NCBI GenBank assembly: GCA_964561545.1
Contig: CAZLQF010000050.1
Location: 1 to 15,617, forward strand
Reading direction: 5' to 3'
DNA: 15,617 bases
DNA from: CAZLQF01 sp964561545
Lineage (GTDB): Bacteria; Bacteroidota; Bacteroidia; CAILMK01; CAYYUA01
Below the pieces are notes generated by a model that had not been told where the DNA came from, did no database searches, and worked only from the letters and a program-made list of their open reading frames with translations. Below are positions 15,524-15,617 of this stretch, one piece after another (position 1 is the stretch's first letter; each line of letters begins with the position of its first letter). A program made the position numbers and the translations under genes.

Positions 15524-15572
15524 GCGGGTATTAAAGCATAAGCTAAAACAATTCCCAAAAACATTCAACCTT

Positions 15573-15617
15573 ATGAAGCAATTTGACCACATCATTTTAG
15601 GTAGCGGACAAGCAACC
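15573..15617 (+). CDS. Flavoprotein oxidoreductase, N-terminal fragment
   Basis: Only 15 codons (MKQFDHIILGSGQAT) lie in the window. The pattern hydrophobic strand then GSGQA is the start of a GxGxxG/A FAD-binding Rossmann fold. The GSGQA form is typical, from memory, of the pyridine nucleotide-disulphide oxidoreductases annotated as mercuric-reductase-like or dihydrolipoamide-dehydrogenase-like FAD enzymes. It has a clear promoter upstream. The redox-active cysteines lie outside the window, so the exact enzyme cannot be told. Confidence 0.6.
   Translation, partial: MKQFDHIILGSGQAT

Larger units (their letters stand above)
15117..15572. other. Hairpin-rich intergenic region, no gene seen
   Basis: This 456-base gap between the DoxX-like gene and the flavoprotein gene has no credible coding frame. 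It contains at least four inverted repeats (15117-15159, 15159-15175, 15281-15353, 15356-15376) and a promoter for the next gene near its right end. A structured RNA or a regulatory region is possible; no known RNA family was recognised. Confidence 0.55.

Overview
The window reads as a chromosomal segment from a member of the Bacteroidota, most likely Flavobacteriia or a close relative. The basis is an AT-rich sequence, type IX secretion (T9SS) cargo with both type A and type B C-terminal sorting domains, a bacillithiol gene (bshA), a Bacteroidota-style short-chain L-threonine dehydrogenase, promoters of the TTTG / TAnnTTTG kind, and little use of Shine-Dalgarno sites. No phage, transposon, CRISPR array, tRNA or rRNA was seen.

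Layout. Positions 1-114 hold the start of a secreted protein on the minus strand. A 459-base AT-rich gap with two nested inverted repeats follows, then a minus-strand RluB-like rRNA pseudouridine synthase (574-1368). Divergent from it is a plus-strand run of four closely spaced genes: a fibronectin-III-like type B T9SS cargo protein, ybeY, mnmG and an Ig-like lipoprotein that starts at TTG. The lipoprotein gene converges with, and overlaps by 14 bases, a minus-strand pair: threonine dehydrogenase then bshA. A divergent promoter drives a secreted amidase_2/PGRP-type amidase with a type A T9SS tail, closed by a good terminator. A 1163-residue outer-membrane beta-barrel protein with SprA-like sequence runs on the minus strand (10997-14488). 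The right end has a DoxX-like membrane protein, a 456-base hairpin-rich gap, and the first 15 codons of a flavoprotein oxidoreductase.

Functionally the window mixes RNA maintenance (RluB-like, YbeY, MnmG), cell-surface and envelope proteins (two probable type B cargo proteins, one lipoprotein, one amidase, one barrel) and redox metabolism (BshA, flavoprotein).

The most striking signal is not a gene. All four CACGTG hexamers in the window sit in the same 12-base core, TTTCACGTGRAA, within 5.6 kb (6875-12494). They lie inside three genes and in all three codon phases. This is the core of the ParB-binding parS site, so the segment looks like a chromosomal centromere cluster, which usually lies near oriC. 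Other points worth a second look are the SprA-like barrel with an EF-hand-type loop, and several long inverted repeats in the gaps.
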